A DNA stretch of 35,209 nucleotides from Pontiellaceae bacterium (GTDB taxonomy: Bacteria; Verrucomicrobiota; Kiritimatiellia; Kiritimatiellales; Tichowtungiaceae): the NCBI GenBank assembly GCA_029939835.1, contig JAOZSE010000007.1:1-35209 (forward strand), written 5' to 3'. How positions within the stretch are numbered: position 1 is the stretch's first letter; each line of letters begins with the position of its first letter. The notes under the pieces are model-generated. The model searched no databases. It was not told the DNA's origin and saw nothing but the letters and a program-made list of their open reading frames with translations. This document shows, one piece after another, positions 23,571-29,396 of this stretch. The position numbers and the translations under genes are program-made.

Positions 23571-24164
23571 TTATTCTTCGAGTTCAGCTTCCATTCTTGC
23601 CCGCTGGTTTTTGCGACGAAGCATCCATGCACCCATTCCGCCGATGCTAAACAGCAGGGCCGTCGCCGGCTCGGGAACTATAGTGGTTGTAAAGTAAGTG
23701 GCATCAGCGAGAGTGTTCGATGGAAGTTTGAACAAGTCAATTCCGCCGATGGTAATGATTTCCTGATCGCCTGTTCCACTTGCTTCTGCAGTATCGGTAA
23801 ACCAATAAGCGGTTGCGTCGTTCATGATGCTATTATTAAAAATAACACTGATCAGATAATCATTTGTTGATATGCCAACGCCAGGAAAGCTAAAGTTGTC
23901 GCCCCAGCTGATACCTGTTTTTCCGCTTTGTAAAGTTGTGGTTTTTTCCAGAAAAACATCATCGCTGTCTGTCGAGCCGTCTGCGAAGTTGATGGCTGTT
24001 GCGCCCCATCCGTCCTGATTGGTATCCTTATAAAGTGCGACCACCCAGCCGTTTTCCATGCCAAAAGCCGTCAGGTCTCTACTGCCCCACGTTATGTTCC
24101 CAGCCATGGAACTGAACGAAACCGATCCTAGAACCAGTATTGTGATCAGGCATTTTGCTTTCAT
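23571..24164 (-). CDS. PEP-CTERM sorted secreted protein 1
   Basis: The 197-residue protein has an N-terminal signal peptide (MKAKCLITILVLGSVSFSSMAG) and a C-terminal PEP-CTERM signal: VPEPATALLFSIGGMG, a short hydrophobic helix, and basic RRKNQRAR. PEP-CTERM tails are recognised by an exosortase, linked to exopolysaccharide-rich surfaces. The middle (NGWVVALYKDTNQDGWGATAINFADG) is probably a beta domain of unknown function. It is similar in plan to the product at 26732-27280 (NxWxVxLYxD). AAGGA precedes the ATG. It lies 39 bp after the SSAN..GY gene, forming a two-gene module. Confidence 0.9.
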   Translation of the reverse strand: MKAKCLITILVLGSVSFSSMAGNITWGSRDLTAFGMENGWVVALYKDTNQDGWGATAINFADGSTDSDDVFLEKTTTLQSGKTGISWGDNFSFPGVGISTNDYLISVIFNNSIMNDATAYWFTDTAEASGTGDQEIITIGGIDLFKLPSNTLADATYFTTTIVPEPATALLFSIGGMGAWMLRRKNQRARMEAELEE

Positions 24165-24203
24165 AGGAGTTCCTTTTCTTTCCTTGATTTGTTTTGTGAG
24201 CTG

Positions 24204-24983
24204 TTAAAGATTGCCCAGATATTTATTCGGTTCCGTTGTTGTCTTGCCGCCATAGGCAATAAACCAGAATCCTTCACCGACTGCAATAACATAGTCAGTT
24301 TCTGCGATGGCATTATTCCACTCATCCAGTGTATTGCAGGGATACCAATTAGCATCTGTATATAGACCATAGGCTTGATACTGGCCCGTACTGAAAGTAA
24401 CGATCCTGTCTGCTTCAAGATAATTTGCATGTGCAGTCAGATTGGATGTATTTAGCGTGGCAATCGCTTGATCAGAGGAAAAAGGATAGGCAATAAGCTG
24501 GTAGCCGTTGAGAAGAGCAATGTCCTTTGAAGCGTCAAGAACCGCATCACCGTCCAGATAGATGCTGTTGGTTGTTGTAGAACCGCTGGCGGGTAGTATC
24601 CAAAATCCGGAGCCAACAGGAAGCACCGGGTTAGTGGCTGAACCGGTATTCCATTCATCCAGTGTATTGCAGGGATAAAACTCATGATCCCCATCATACA
24701 TGGCGTAGGCCTGATAGACTGCGGCGTCGGCATCGAACACCACAACGCGATCAGCTTCGAGGTAATTTGAGGCCTCACGAAGTTGATTGGTACCAACGAC
24801 TTCTTTAAGCGTAGGCTCTTCGCCCGAAGCGGTGAAGTTTACACCCGCCAGTAGGTATTGGCCGGGAACGATATCTGTTTGCACATACCCCACCACATTG
24901 GCTGAGCTGACGACGTTGGAATCGGCTTGCACAAGCAAAGCGATTGTTAGCAGAAAGAGGGCTATTAGGCGCATGGTTTTCAT
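24204..24983 (-). CDS. Secreted SSAN..GY protein with internal duplication, copy 1
   Basis: The 259-residue protein has a signal peptide (MKTMRLIALFLLTIALLVQAD), then SSANVVGYVQTDIVPGQYLLAGVNF and two repeats of about 110 residues. Repeat 1 has NYLEADRVVVFD...YQAYAMYDG...FYPCNTLDEWN and GSGFWILP; repeat 2 has NYLEADRIVTFS...YQAYGLYTDANWYPCNTLDEWN and GEGFWFIA. I know the SANVVGY opening from verrucomicrobial secreted proteins but no named domain. GAGGAG fits ATG 24983 and not the track start at 24998. It precedes PEP-CTERM gene 1, and its paralog at 27322 precedes PEP-CTERM gene 2. Function unknown; surface or matrix protein likely. Confidence 0.88.
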   Translation of the reverse strand: MKTMRLIALFLLTIALLVQADSNVVSSANVVGYVQTDIVPGQYLLAGVNFTASGEEPTLKEVVGTNQLREASNYLEADRVVVFDADAAVYQAYAMYDGDHEFYPCNTLDEWNTGSATNPVLPVGSGFWILPASGSTTTNSIYLDGDAVLDASKDIALLNGYQLIAYPFSSDQAIATLNTSNLTAHANYLEADRIVTFSTGQYQAYGLYTDANWYPCNTLDEWNNAIAETDYVIAVGEGFWFIAYGGKTTTEPNKYLGNL

Positions 24984-25170
24984 TTCGGTTCTCCTCATTA
25001 AATAGTGCTTCTTATCTAAGAGAGTGTAGTGGAGAGGGGGGGGCAGGACAATAGTTTTTTGGAAGAATTCGTGAGTATTTTTTCAGGTTTTTGAAGGTAC
25101 TTTGGGGTGCGGCGATAAAGCCATCAGGCGTATCGCCGCTTTTTCAGCGCGGGTGGATTGGAAAGAGAAT

Positions 25171-25321
25171 GACAAAATCATTATGGCAAAATCATGAGAA
25201 ACGCAGATCAAAGATGATGTAGGAACGTTTACCCGAGGTTGCGAGGAAAACGTTGTCCGAAAAACGTCAGAATGATGGAAGGGAGAGGGGTGGCAAAATG
25301 ATTTACGACAGAATCATGCGA
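25171..25321 (+). repeat. 15-nt-period motif units, several
   Basis: Unit pairs lie at 25171/25186 (GACAAAATCAT, GCAAAATCAT) and 25292/25307 (GGCAAAATGAT, GACAGAATCAT), each exactly 15 nt apart. Single units are seen at 25266 and 25336. Confidence 0.75.
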
Positions 25322-25353
25322 GTCGCGTTGCTCAGGGCAAAACCATTGATTGG

Positions 25354-25425
25354 ATTGCTGTAGCCGCGTCCGGCGGGCGCGGTCATTTAAGCAGAATGAT
25401 TATGAGCAGAATGATGTGCGGCAGA
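25354..25425 (+). repeat. 72-bp direct repeat, copy 1 (GTAG hairpin plus 15-nt motif array)
   Basis: ATTGCTGTAGCCGCGTCCGG and the following 52 bases are identical to 25801-25872. It contains a GTAG-hairpin (CCGCGTCC-GGC-GGGCGCGG) and then motif units at 25391, 25406 and 25421, 15 nt apart. Confidence 0.92.
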
Positions 25426-25518
25426 ATGATGGGAGGGGATGAGAGGTTTGAATATCAACCACGGATACACACGGGAAAACAGATCGGCTCTGAGAGCCGA
25501 CGTTACATTACAACAAAT

Positions 25519-25571
25519 GTAGTGTGGGTTCTACCTGTCCCGCGAAGCCTTGGCGAAGCGGGATGAACCCA
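25519..25571. repeat. GTAG element with nested hairpin
   Basis: After GTAG at 25519, TGGGTTC...TCCCGC...GCGGGA...GAACCCA pair as nested stems around GAAGCCTTGGCGAA. The inner loop sequence also occurs in queC. Confidence 0.65.
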
Positions 25572-25583
25572 TTTGCGGTTACA

Positions 25584-25613
25584 AAAAAAGTGCCCCGGAA
25601 GGGACGCTTTTTT
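25584..25613 (-). terminator. Terminator left beside a PEP-CTERM gene remnant
   Basis: AAAAAAAGTGCCCCGGAAGGGACGCTTTTTT differs by one base in the stem from the terminators at 26332 and 26682. It has no intact gene upstream, only the remnant at 25663-25717. Confidence 0.75.
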
Positions 25614-25662
25614 ATCGGCAGTTTCTTCTTATCGAAGGGCCTGCCCTGAGCTTGTCGAAGGG

Positions 25663-25717
25663 TTAGGCCATCCGCTGTTTCATGCGGAGAAACCAGGTCA
25701 GGCCGCCGCCGAGAGCC
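25663..25717 (-). pseudogene. Remnant of a PEP-CTERM gene 3' end
   Basis: The minus strand encodes ALGGGLTWFLRMKQRMA followed by TAA, almost identical to the end of the 26732-27280 protein (ALGGGLTWMLRMKQRMA). Homology stops abruptly at GCTCTCGGC, before the PEP motif; the rest of the gene is missing. Together with the nearby terminator it is the tail of a third module. Confidence 0.85.
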
Positions 25718-25800
25718 GGAAAGAATCTCCGCCTCTACAGTTCAGCTTCCTGAACATTAAAGATACTGGACACTACCAGAAAAAGGTCGCATTTGATTCG

Positions 25801-25872
25801 ATTGCTGTAGCCGCGTCCGGCGGGCGCGGTCATTTAAGCAGAATGATTATGAGCAGAATGATGTGCGGCAGA
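25801..25872 (+). repeat. 72-bp direct repeat, copy 2
   Basis: This copy is identical to 25354-25425. Directly after it about 105 bp (CCTGAGACGAGCC...GCGAAACGG) separates it from AATGATGGGAGGG, which continues copy 1 without a break, so the second copy looks split by an insertion. Confidence 0.92.
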
Positions 25873-26001
25873 CCTGAGACGAGCCGACCAAAGGGAGACG
25901 GGCTTTGCTGTGCAAAGCAATGAAACGAAGTGAAATGGCAACTCGAAAGTGGCCCCGCGACAGCGGGGCAGCGAAACGGCAATGATGGGAGGGAGGGGGG
26001 T

Positions 26002-26082
26002 GGCAAAATCATGAACAGCAAAACCATTTTCGTATACCGCCCTTTTTAATGTCTTCATAATTTTGCTGTAAATGATTCTGCC
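26002..26082. repeat. 15-nt-period motif: inverted pair of dimers
   Basis: Forward units GGCAAAATCAT (26002) and AGCAAAACCAT (26017) are followed by reverse units ATAATTTTGCT (26057) and ATGATTCTGCC (26072). Spacing within both pairs is 15 nt. Confidence 0.75.
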
Positions 26083-26156
26083 ATAGAACTATTCAGAAGG
26101 TTGCCTGTTGGAGATAATACGGAATCAAACTGATTAGTATTGGTTGTTAAAAAACC

Positions 26157-26279
26157 TTTACCACCCGCTTTGCTAGAGGAACAGCCGAGGAAGGAGAGGG
26201 GGAGCGCTGTATCCATTTCCTGCAACGCTCTGACTTCCTCAGAAGTTTGCTCTAATGAACGAAGTGAATGGGTGGTAAA
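26157..26279. repeat. 123-bp element with perfect terminal inverted repeats
   Basis: TTTACCACCC at 26157-26166 pairs exactly with GGGTGGTAAA at 26270-26279. The interior is partly self-similar, and a related left end (CACCACCCGCTTCGCTGGAGG) occurs near 1800. It is MITE-sized, with no coding capacity. Confidence 0.65.
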
Positions 26280-26331
26280 AATCCTACCCAAGTTAATTTG
26301 GTATAAGTTGACTGCACTGAGAATCGTGCAT

Positions 26332-26361
26332 AAAAAAAGCGCCCCGGAAGGGACGCTTTGC
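26332..26361 (-). terminator. Terminator of the small membrane protein gene
   Basis: On the minus strand AAAGCGTCCCTTCCGGGGCGCTTTTTTTA forms a 7-bp stem (one G-T pair) with a TTCC loop and seven T. It is near-identical to the terminator at 26682. Confidence 0.85.
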
Positions 26362-26371
26362 GGTGCGCGGA

Positions 26372-26608
26372 TCAGCGGATGAGAAGGGGGAGCCCTGCGA
26401 AGAGGATCATCGCCAGCGCGATCAGCATGGCGCCGATCTTTACAGTCATGCGCAACTCGAGTTCTTTCAAATCCTGCTTGGCGGCCAACTGTTCGTTAAT
26501 CAGGTCAGAGATTGCTTCGGCTTGAACTTCTGCCTGTTCCTCGGTAAAGCCGACGGCTTTCAGTTTTTTGGCGTAGGCCAGTGTGTCGAATGCTATTGCG
26601 TGTGCCAT
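26372..26608 (-). CDS. Small coiled-coil membrane protein, DUF1640/CCDC90-like
   Basis: The 78-residue protein reads MAHAIAFDTLAYAKKLKAVGFTEEQAEVQAEAI, then a helical DLINEQLAAKQDLKELELRMTVKIG coiled coil, and a single C-terminal membrane segment (AMLIALAMILFAGLPLL). This is the usual layout of small bacterial DUF1640-like proteins, relatives of mitochondrial CCDC90/MCUR1; their function is not established. I start at ATG 26608 with AAGGA upstream; the longer track ORF adds unsupported residues. It has its own terminator and sits between the two secreted-protein modules. Confidence 0.82.
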   Translation of the reverse strand: MAHAIAFDTLAYAKKLKAVGFTEEQAEVQAEAISDLINEQLAAKQDLKELELRMTVKIGAMLIALAMILFAGLPLLIR

Positions 26609-26681
26609 ACTAAAATTGTCCTTGCGGTTTTTATAACTGAATACCGGAGAGAGAATACTTTGTGAGACCTTTACATGCAAT

Positions 26682-26711
26682 AAAAAAAGCGCCCCGGAAG
26701 GGACGCTTTTT
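26682..26711 (-). terminator. Terminator of PEP-CTERM gene 2 module
   Basis: On the minus strand AAAAAGCGTCCCTTCCGGGGCGCTTTTTTTA gives a GC-rich stem and seven T. It starts 20 bp after the PEP-CTERM stop codon. The same sequence recurs at 26332 and, with one change, at 25584. Confidence 0.88.
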
Positions 26712-26731
26712 CGTGCATAGAGGAGCTTGGT

Positions 26732-27280
26732 TTAAGCCATCCGCTGTTTCATGCGGAGCATCCAGGTCAGACCGCCGCCGAGAGCCAGCAACATAACCGA
26801 GGCCGGTTCAGGAACCGCCTGCCAATCTCCCGACACTACACCTCCCGTGTCATAGGTGTCCGTAGCTGGAGTAGACGAAGTTGTAATTGTGAAAAGCGAA
26901 TCGTCTATGTTGGCATAGTAGCTGGCTGCTCCAATGCTGCTGGCATCAAAAATACGACTGAAAACTTTGTCGCCGCCATTATCTGTTAATCCGGATAAAC
27001 TGGTGCTGAACGAACCTGAGAAATATCCATCCTGATACCAATTTCCGCCGCTGATCACTGCACTAGCGATTAGAAGATCATCTCCTTCGTTATAAGCACT
27101 TATGGCGTTATCTCCGCCATCAATATATAGCTGAACAAGCCAATTATCAGTCGCTGTGACGGTGCCGCCAGCCCGATTTTCTAGAACTACGGTATTCCAC
27201 CAGTTGACATCGATAGCAGCATCGGCGCAAAGAGCCAACATGCCCACACATGCCAGTATCATCATTATATGCTTCATCAT
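26732..27280 (-). CDS. PEP-CTERM sorted secreted protein 2
   Basis: The 182-residue protein has a signal peptide (MMKHIMMILACVGMLALCADA), a beta-rich middle (WWNTVVLENRAGGTVTATDNWLVQLYIDGGDN), and the C-terminal sorting signal VPEPASVMLLALGGGLTWML followed by RMKQRMA. It would be exported and processed by an exosortase. AAGGAG lies 5 bases before ATG 27280. It follows its SSAN..GY partner by 41 bp. The NxWxVxLYxD block is shared with PEP-CTERM protein 1, indicating distant paralogs. Confidence 0.9.
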   Translation of the reverse strand: MMKHIMMILACVGMLALCADAAIDVNWWNTVVLENRAGGTVTATDNWLVQLYIDGGDNAISAYNEGDDLLIASAVISGGNWYQDGYFSGSFSTSLSGLTDNGGDKVFSRIFDASSIGAASYYANIDDSLFTITTSSTPATDTYDTGGVVSGDWQAVPEPASVMLLALGGGLTWMLRMKQRMA

Positions 27281-27321
27281 TTTTTCTCCTTTATTATTTA
27301 TTTTTGTGTGCTCACTTCAAT

Positions 27322-28095
27322 TTACTCGAAAAGGTTTGAATAATGGTTTGTGGATAGCCATGTAAAACCACTTTTGGCTTCGTACCATCCGCCAACGCCA
27401 AGAGCGATCTTTTCTGAATCCGCTGGGCTGCCTGCCCAGTCAGAGGTGTAGTACCACTCACCATCGGTTTTTAGACCTAAAGTGAGAAAGCCACTTCCGG
27501 TCCAAGCATGTATCAGATCACAAGCAAAAGGAAGAGGGGAACCTGTGGCTCCACTAGTAAGGAAATTTTCGTCATTTGGAGTAAGATCAGAACTGAAAGG
27601 TGGTGAGATCATGTTGAAGCCAGAATAGAGGAAAACACTGTTGGACGGTGCGCTAATGGCGTCACCTGACAGCACAACTATATTTGTTTCAGAGGCTGAT
27701 GCGGGAGATTGCAGCCAGAAAGCTTGTCCTGCTTTAATCGTCAAATTTGTTTCTGGGTCTCCACCCCAGTTGTCTGTGTAATAAAAATTTCCATCCGTCT
27801 TTTGAGAAAGAGAAGAGTAAGACTGGCTGGCGGCATTGTAGAAGTGAACGACATCGCACAGGAATGGCAGGGGACTTTGGGTTAGCTGATCTGCCCCAAA
27901 CAATTCATCGAGCGTCATTTCCTGCTCAATGACCCCCTGAAAATTGCAACCAACAAGTGTGTATTGCCCACTCGGCGGGATGGCCACTTTAGAGTACCCC
28001 ATAATATTGGCGGAGCTGACCTTGTTGGTGATTTCCGCCTGGGAGATGCCGACGATCATTAAAAGAAATACGAGTACAAAGCTTAGTTTTTTCAT
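27322..28095 (-). CDS. Secreted SSAN..GY protein with internal duplication, copy 2
   Basis: The 257-residue protein has a signal peptide (MKKLSFVLVFLLMIVGISQAE), then SSANIMGYSKVAIPPSGQYTLVGCNFQG and two repeats: SPLPFLCDVVHFYNAASQSYSSLSQKTDGNFYYTDNW... and SPLPFACDLIHAWTGSGFLTLGLKTDGEWYYTSDW..., each ending in a GQAFWL or GVGGWY block. It shares its plan with 24204-24983, but the repeats within each protein resemble each other more than those of the paralog. This suggests independent internal duplication or conversion. AAGGAG precedes the ATG. Function unknown. Confidence 0.87.
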   Translation of the reverse strand: MKKLSFVLVFLLMIVGISQAEITNKVSSANIMGYSKVAIPPSGQYTLVGCNFQGVIEQEMTLDELFGADQLTQSPLPFLCDVVHFYNAASQSYSSLSQKTDGNFYYTDNWGGDPETNLTIKAGQAFWLQSPASASETNIVVLSGDAISAPSNSVFLYSGFNMISPPFSSDLTPNDENFLTSGATGSPLPFACDLIHAWTGSGFLTLGLKTDGEWYYTSDWAGSPADSEKIALGVGGWYEAKSGFTWLSTNHYSNLFE

Positions 28096-28222
28096 AAGAA
28101 CTCCTTCAGCCGCTTGATTAATAAATCCGAATTAACAGGAAGAAGGTAGCAGTCCGGTCGGCTTTTTACCAGCTTTTTTTGCGAAAATCTGTTTTCACTT
28201 GGGGTTTTCACCATCCGCCGCC

Positions 28223-28266
28223 GTCCCGATTCTCCCGACCTCTTGCAGAGTCGGGAAGATCGGGAC
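28223..28266. repeat. Nested palindrome GTCCCGAT...ATCGGGAC
   Basis: GTCCCGAT-TCT-CCCGAC, a loop, then GTCGGG-AAG-ATCGGGAC. Both stems pair perfectly around a 3-by-3 internal bulge. Confidence 0.75.
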
Positions 28267-28406
28267 TATGGCGGGACAAGCAGAGGGCTCAGAGGCGCAG
28301 AGGATTGCGGTATGTGTTCCCTCTGTGTCTCAGTACTACTATCCGTCCTTTTCATTGTTTTTTGTTCACGTTTTCCAAGTTGAGCCACACTCAAACTTCT
28401 GTTTTC

Positions 28407-28471
28407 GCAGAATGATGGACGGCAGAATAATGGGAAGCCGTGGCAAATCATTCTGCCGTTCATTATTCTGC
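28407..28471. repeat. 15-nt-period motif: inverted pair of dimers
   Basis: Forward units GCAGAATGAT (28407) and GCAGAATAAT (28422) are followed by reverse units ATCATTCTGCC (28447) and ATTATTCTGC (28462). The matched order of AATGAT/AATAAT in both arms makes this the clearest copy. Confidence 0.82.
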
Positions 28472-28594
28472 AACCCTCCTTATCTTTGGTTGCGGTTTCC
28501 GCCTTCTTTCATACGGCGAGACAGGTTGCCGCGCTAGGATCTCTGTGGTGATAATCTGAGTTTAATTGAAGCAGGCAGGCGGTTCAGTCCGGGA

Positions 28595-28858
28595 TTATTT
28601 AAGCCGTTTGTAGAAGTTTTCGCGGGGGCCGAAGGCGAGCAGCTCAATCTGATATTTGTCAAATCGGTAAGCCAGCCTGAACTGTGCGCCGTGAATGGAG
28701 AGCTTTATCGTATAAACCCCGGCCAGGTCTCCTCTTTTGCGGTCTCCGCGATCCGGTGATTCCAGAATTTTACTGACCTGCTTATCCAGCAGGGCTTTTT
28801 CCCCTTTCTGCAGGCGCTTAACAGCCTTTCTGAATGTGGGCGTTTGCAGGATTCGCAT
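28595..28858 (-). CDS. RelE/ParE-type toxin
   Basis: The 87-residue protein has the ParE/RelE-like fold pattern: an N-terminal helical hairpin TPTFRKAVKRLQKGEKALLDKQVSKIL, GDLAGVYTIKLSIHGAQFRLAYRFD, and the terminal strand IELLAFGPRENFYKRL. It may act on gyrase or ribosome-bound mRNA; the two cannot be separated by eye. It follows the antitoxin gene with a 5-bp gap, the usual antitoxin-first order. Confidence 0.88.
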   Translation of the reverse strand: MRILQTPTFRKAVKRLQKGEKALLDKQVSKILESPDRGDRKRGDLAGVYTIKLSIHGAQFRLAYRFDKYQIELLAFGPRENFYKRLK

Positions 28859-28863
28859 AGAAA

Positions 28864-29085
28864 TTACCCAAAGCTGTATTCGGTCAGTTCGCCGGCATCC
28901 GCTTCGGCCAGCCCGTCAAAAAGTTCCCGTATTTCTGCAAACGAAAGGTCGGGGTTGTCAATGGCGCAGCGCGCCACCTTGGCCCAGTATTCGATCTGCT
29001 GTGCAGGCTTCCGATGCTCAGCCCGTCCTTTAATTTCCGCCTGATGGATCAGGTTTTCGTTCAATCGTATGGTCATTGTGCTCAT
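28864..29085 (-). CDS. ParD-like antitoxin
   Basis: The 73-residue protein opens MSTMTIRLNENLIHQAEIKGRAEHRKPAQQIEYWAKVAR, a ribbon-helix-helix-type pattern of the ParD-like family, then an acidic tail (FDGLAEADAGELTEYSFG) likely to bind the toxin. GGAGGGTG lies just before ATG 29085; the track start at 29103 lies upstream of this site and is less likely. It should also repress its own promoter through the small palindrome at 29097. Confidence 0.85.
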   Translation of the reverse strand: MSTMTIRLNENLIHQAEIKGRAEHRKPAQQIEYWAKVARCAIDNPDLSFAEIRELFDGLAEADAGELTEYSFG

Positions 29086-29096
29086 AATCACCCTCC

Positions 29097-29110
29097 GTAA
29101 CAAATGTTAC
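29097..29110. promoter_or_regulatory. Candidate operator of the ParD/ParE-like operon
   Basis: GTAAC-AAAT-GTTAC is a 5-bp perfect inverted repeat, 11 bp upstream of the antitoxin ATG and overlapping its leader. Its position suits autoregulation. Confidence 0.55.
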
Positions 29111-29325
29111 AGAGGAAACGTTTTGTGTCAACCGCTTGTGAGCCCTTTTTCTACAACCACTCCCGTCGGTTCACTATTTTTTCTGTGCCTGCCGAGCCGA
29201 AATTTTAATGAAGGCTGGTATTTCGTGGTTTTCGTGGTTTATTCTCCCGGTCTTTATCAGTGCGCCGGGTTCCGCCTTCGCCTAGGCTGCGGCGGACAGG
29301 GAGGCTTTCCGGCCTGCAGCAGACT

Positions 29326-29349
29326 GTAGGCCCGATCCCCGACCGGGCG
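29326..29349 (+). repeat. GTAG-hairpin upstream of acnA
   Basis: GTAG is followed by GCCCGATC-CCC-GACCGGGC. It lies about 50 bp before the acnA start. The rest of 29111-29325 holds short TTTCGTGG-type repeats and a GCCTTCGCCTAGGC hairpin, with no gene. Confidence 0.65.
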
Positions 29350-29396
29350 TTATTTGCCAAAATGTTTTTTCAGCGCAGGCGTAAGGAGTCTTAGGA

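Larger units (their letters stand above)
25006..26330. other. Gene-free repeat-rich gap between the two secreted-protein modules
   Basis: No intact gene is supported; the short ORFs are repeats. The stretch holds several 15-nt-period motif arrays, two copies of a 72-bp repeat (25354 and 25801), GTAG-hairpins, a PEP-CTERM gene remnant with its terminator, and a 123-bp inverted-repeat element. It seems to be a sink for repeats and gene debris. Confidence 0.75.
28096..28594. other. Gene-free stretch with nested hairpin and motif array
   Basis: I see no gene here. It contains the promoter region of the module at 28095, the nested palindrome at 28223-28266, a degenerate CTCTGTGTCTC-type stretch near 28320, and the 15-nt motif array at 28407-28471. 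Confidence 0.6.

Noticed and set aside
25171-25435. Possible CRISPR array
   Set aside because: Units are 11 nt with 4-nt spacers, far below CRISPR repeat and spacer sizes, and no cas genes are present.
25573-26291. Short ORFs in the gap between secreted-protein modules (116, 65, 74 and 78 aa)
   Set aside because: They translate terminator, PEP-CTERM remnant and repeat DNA; no Shine-Dalgarno and no domain.
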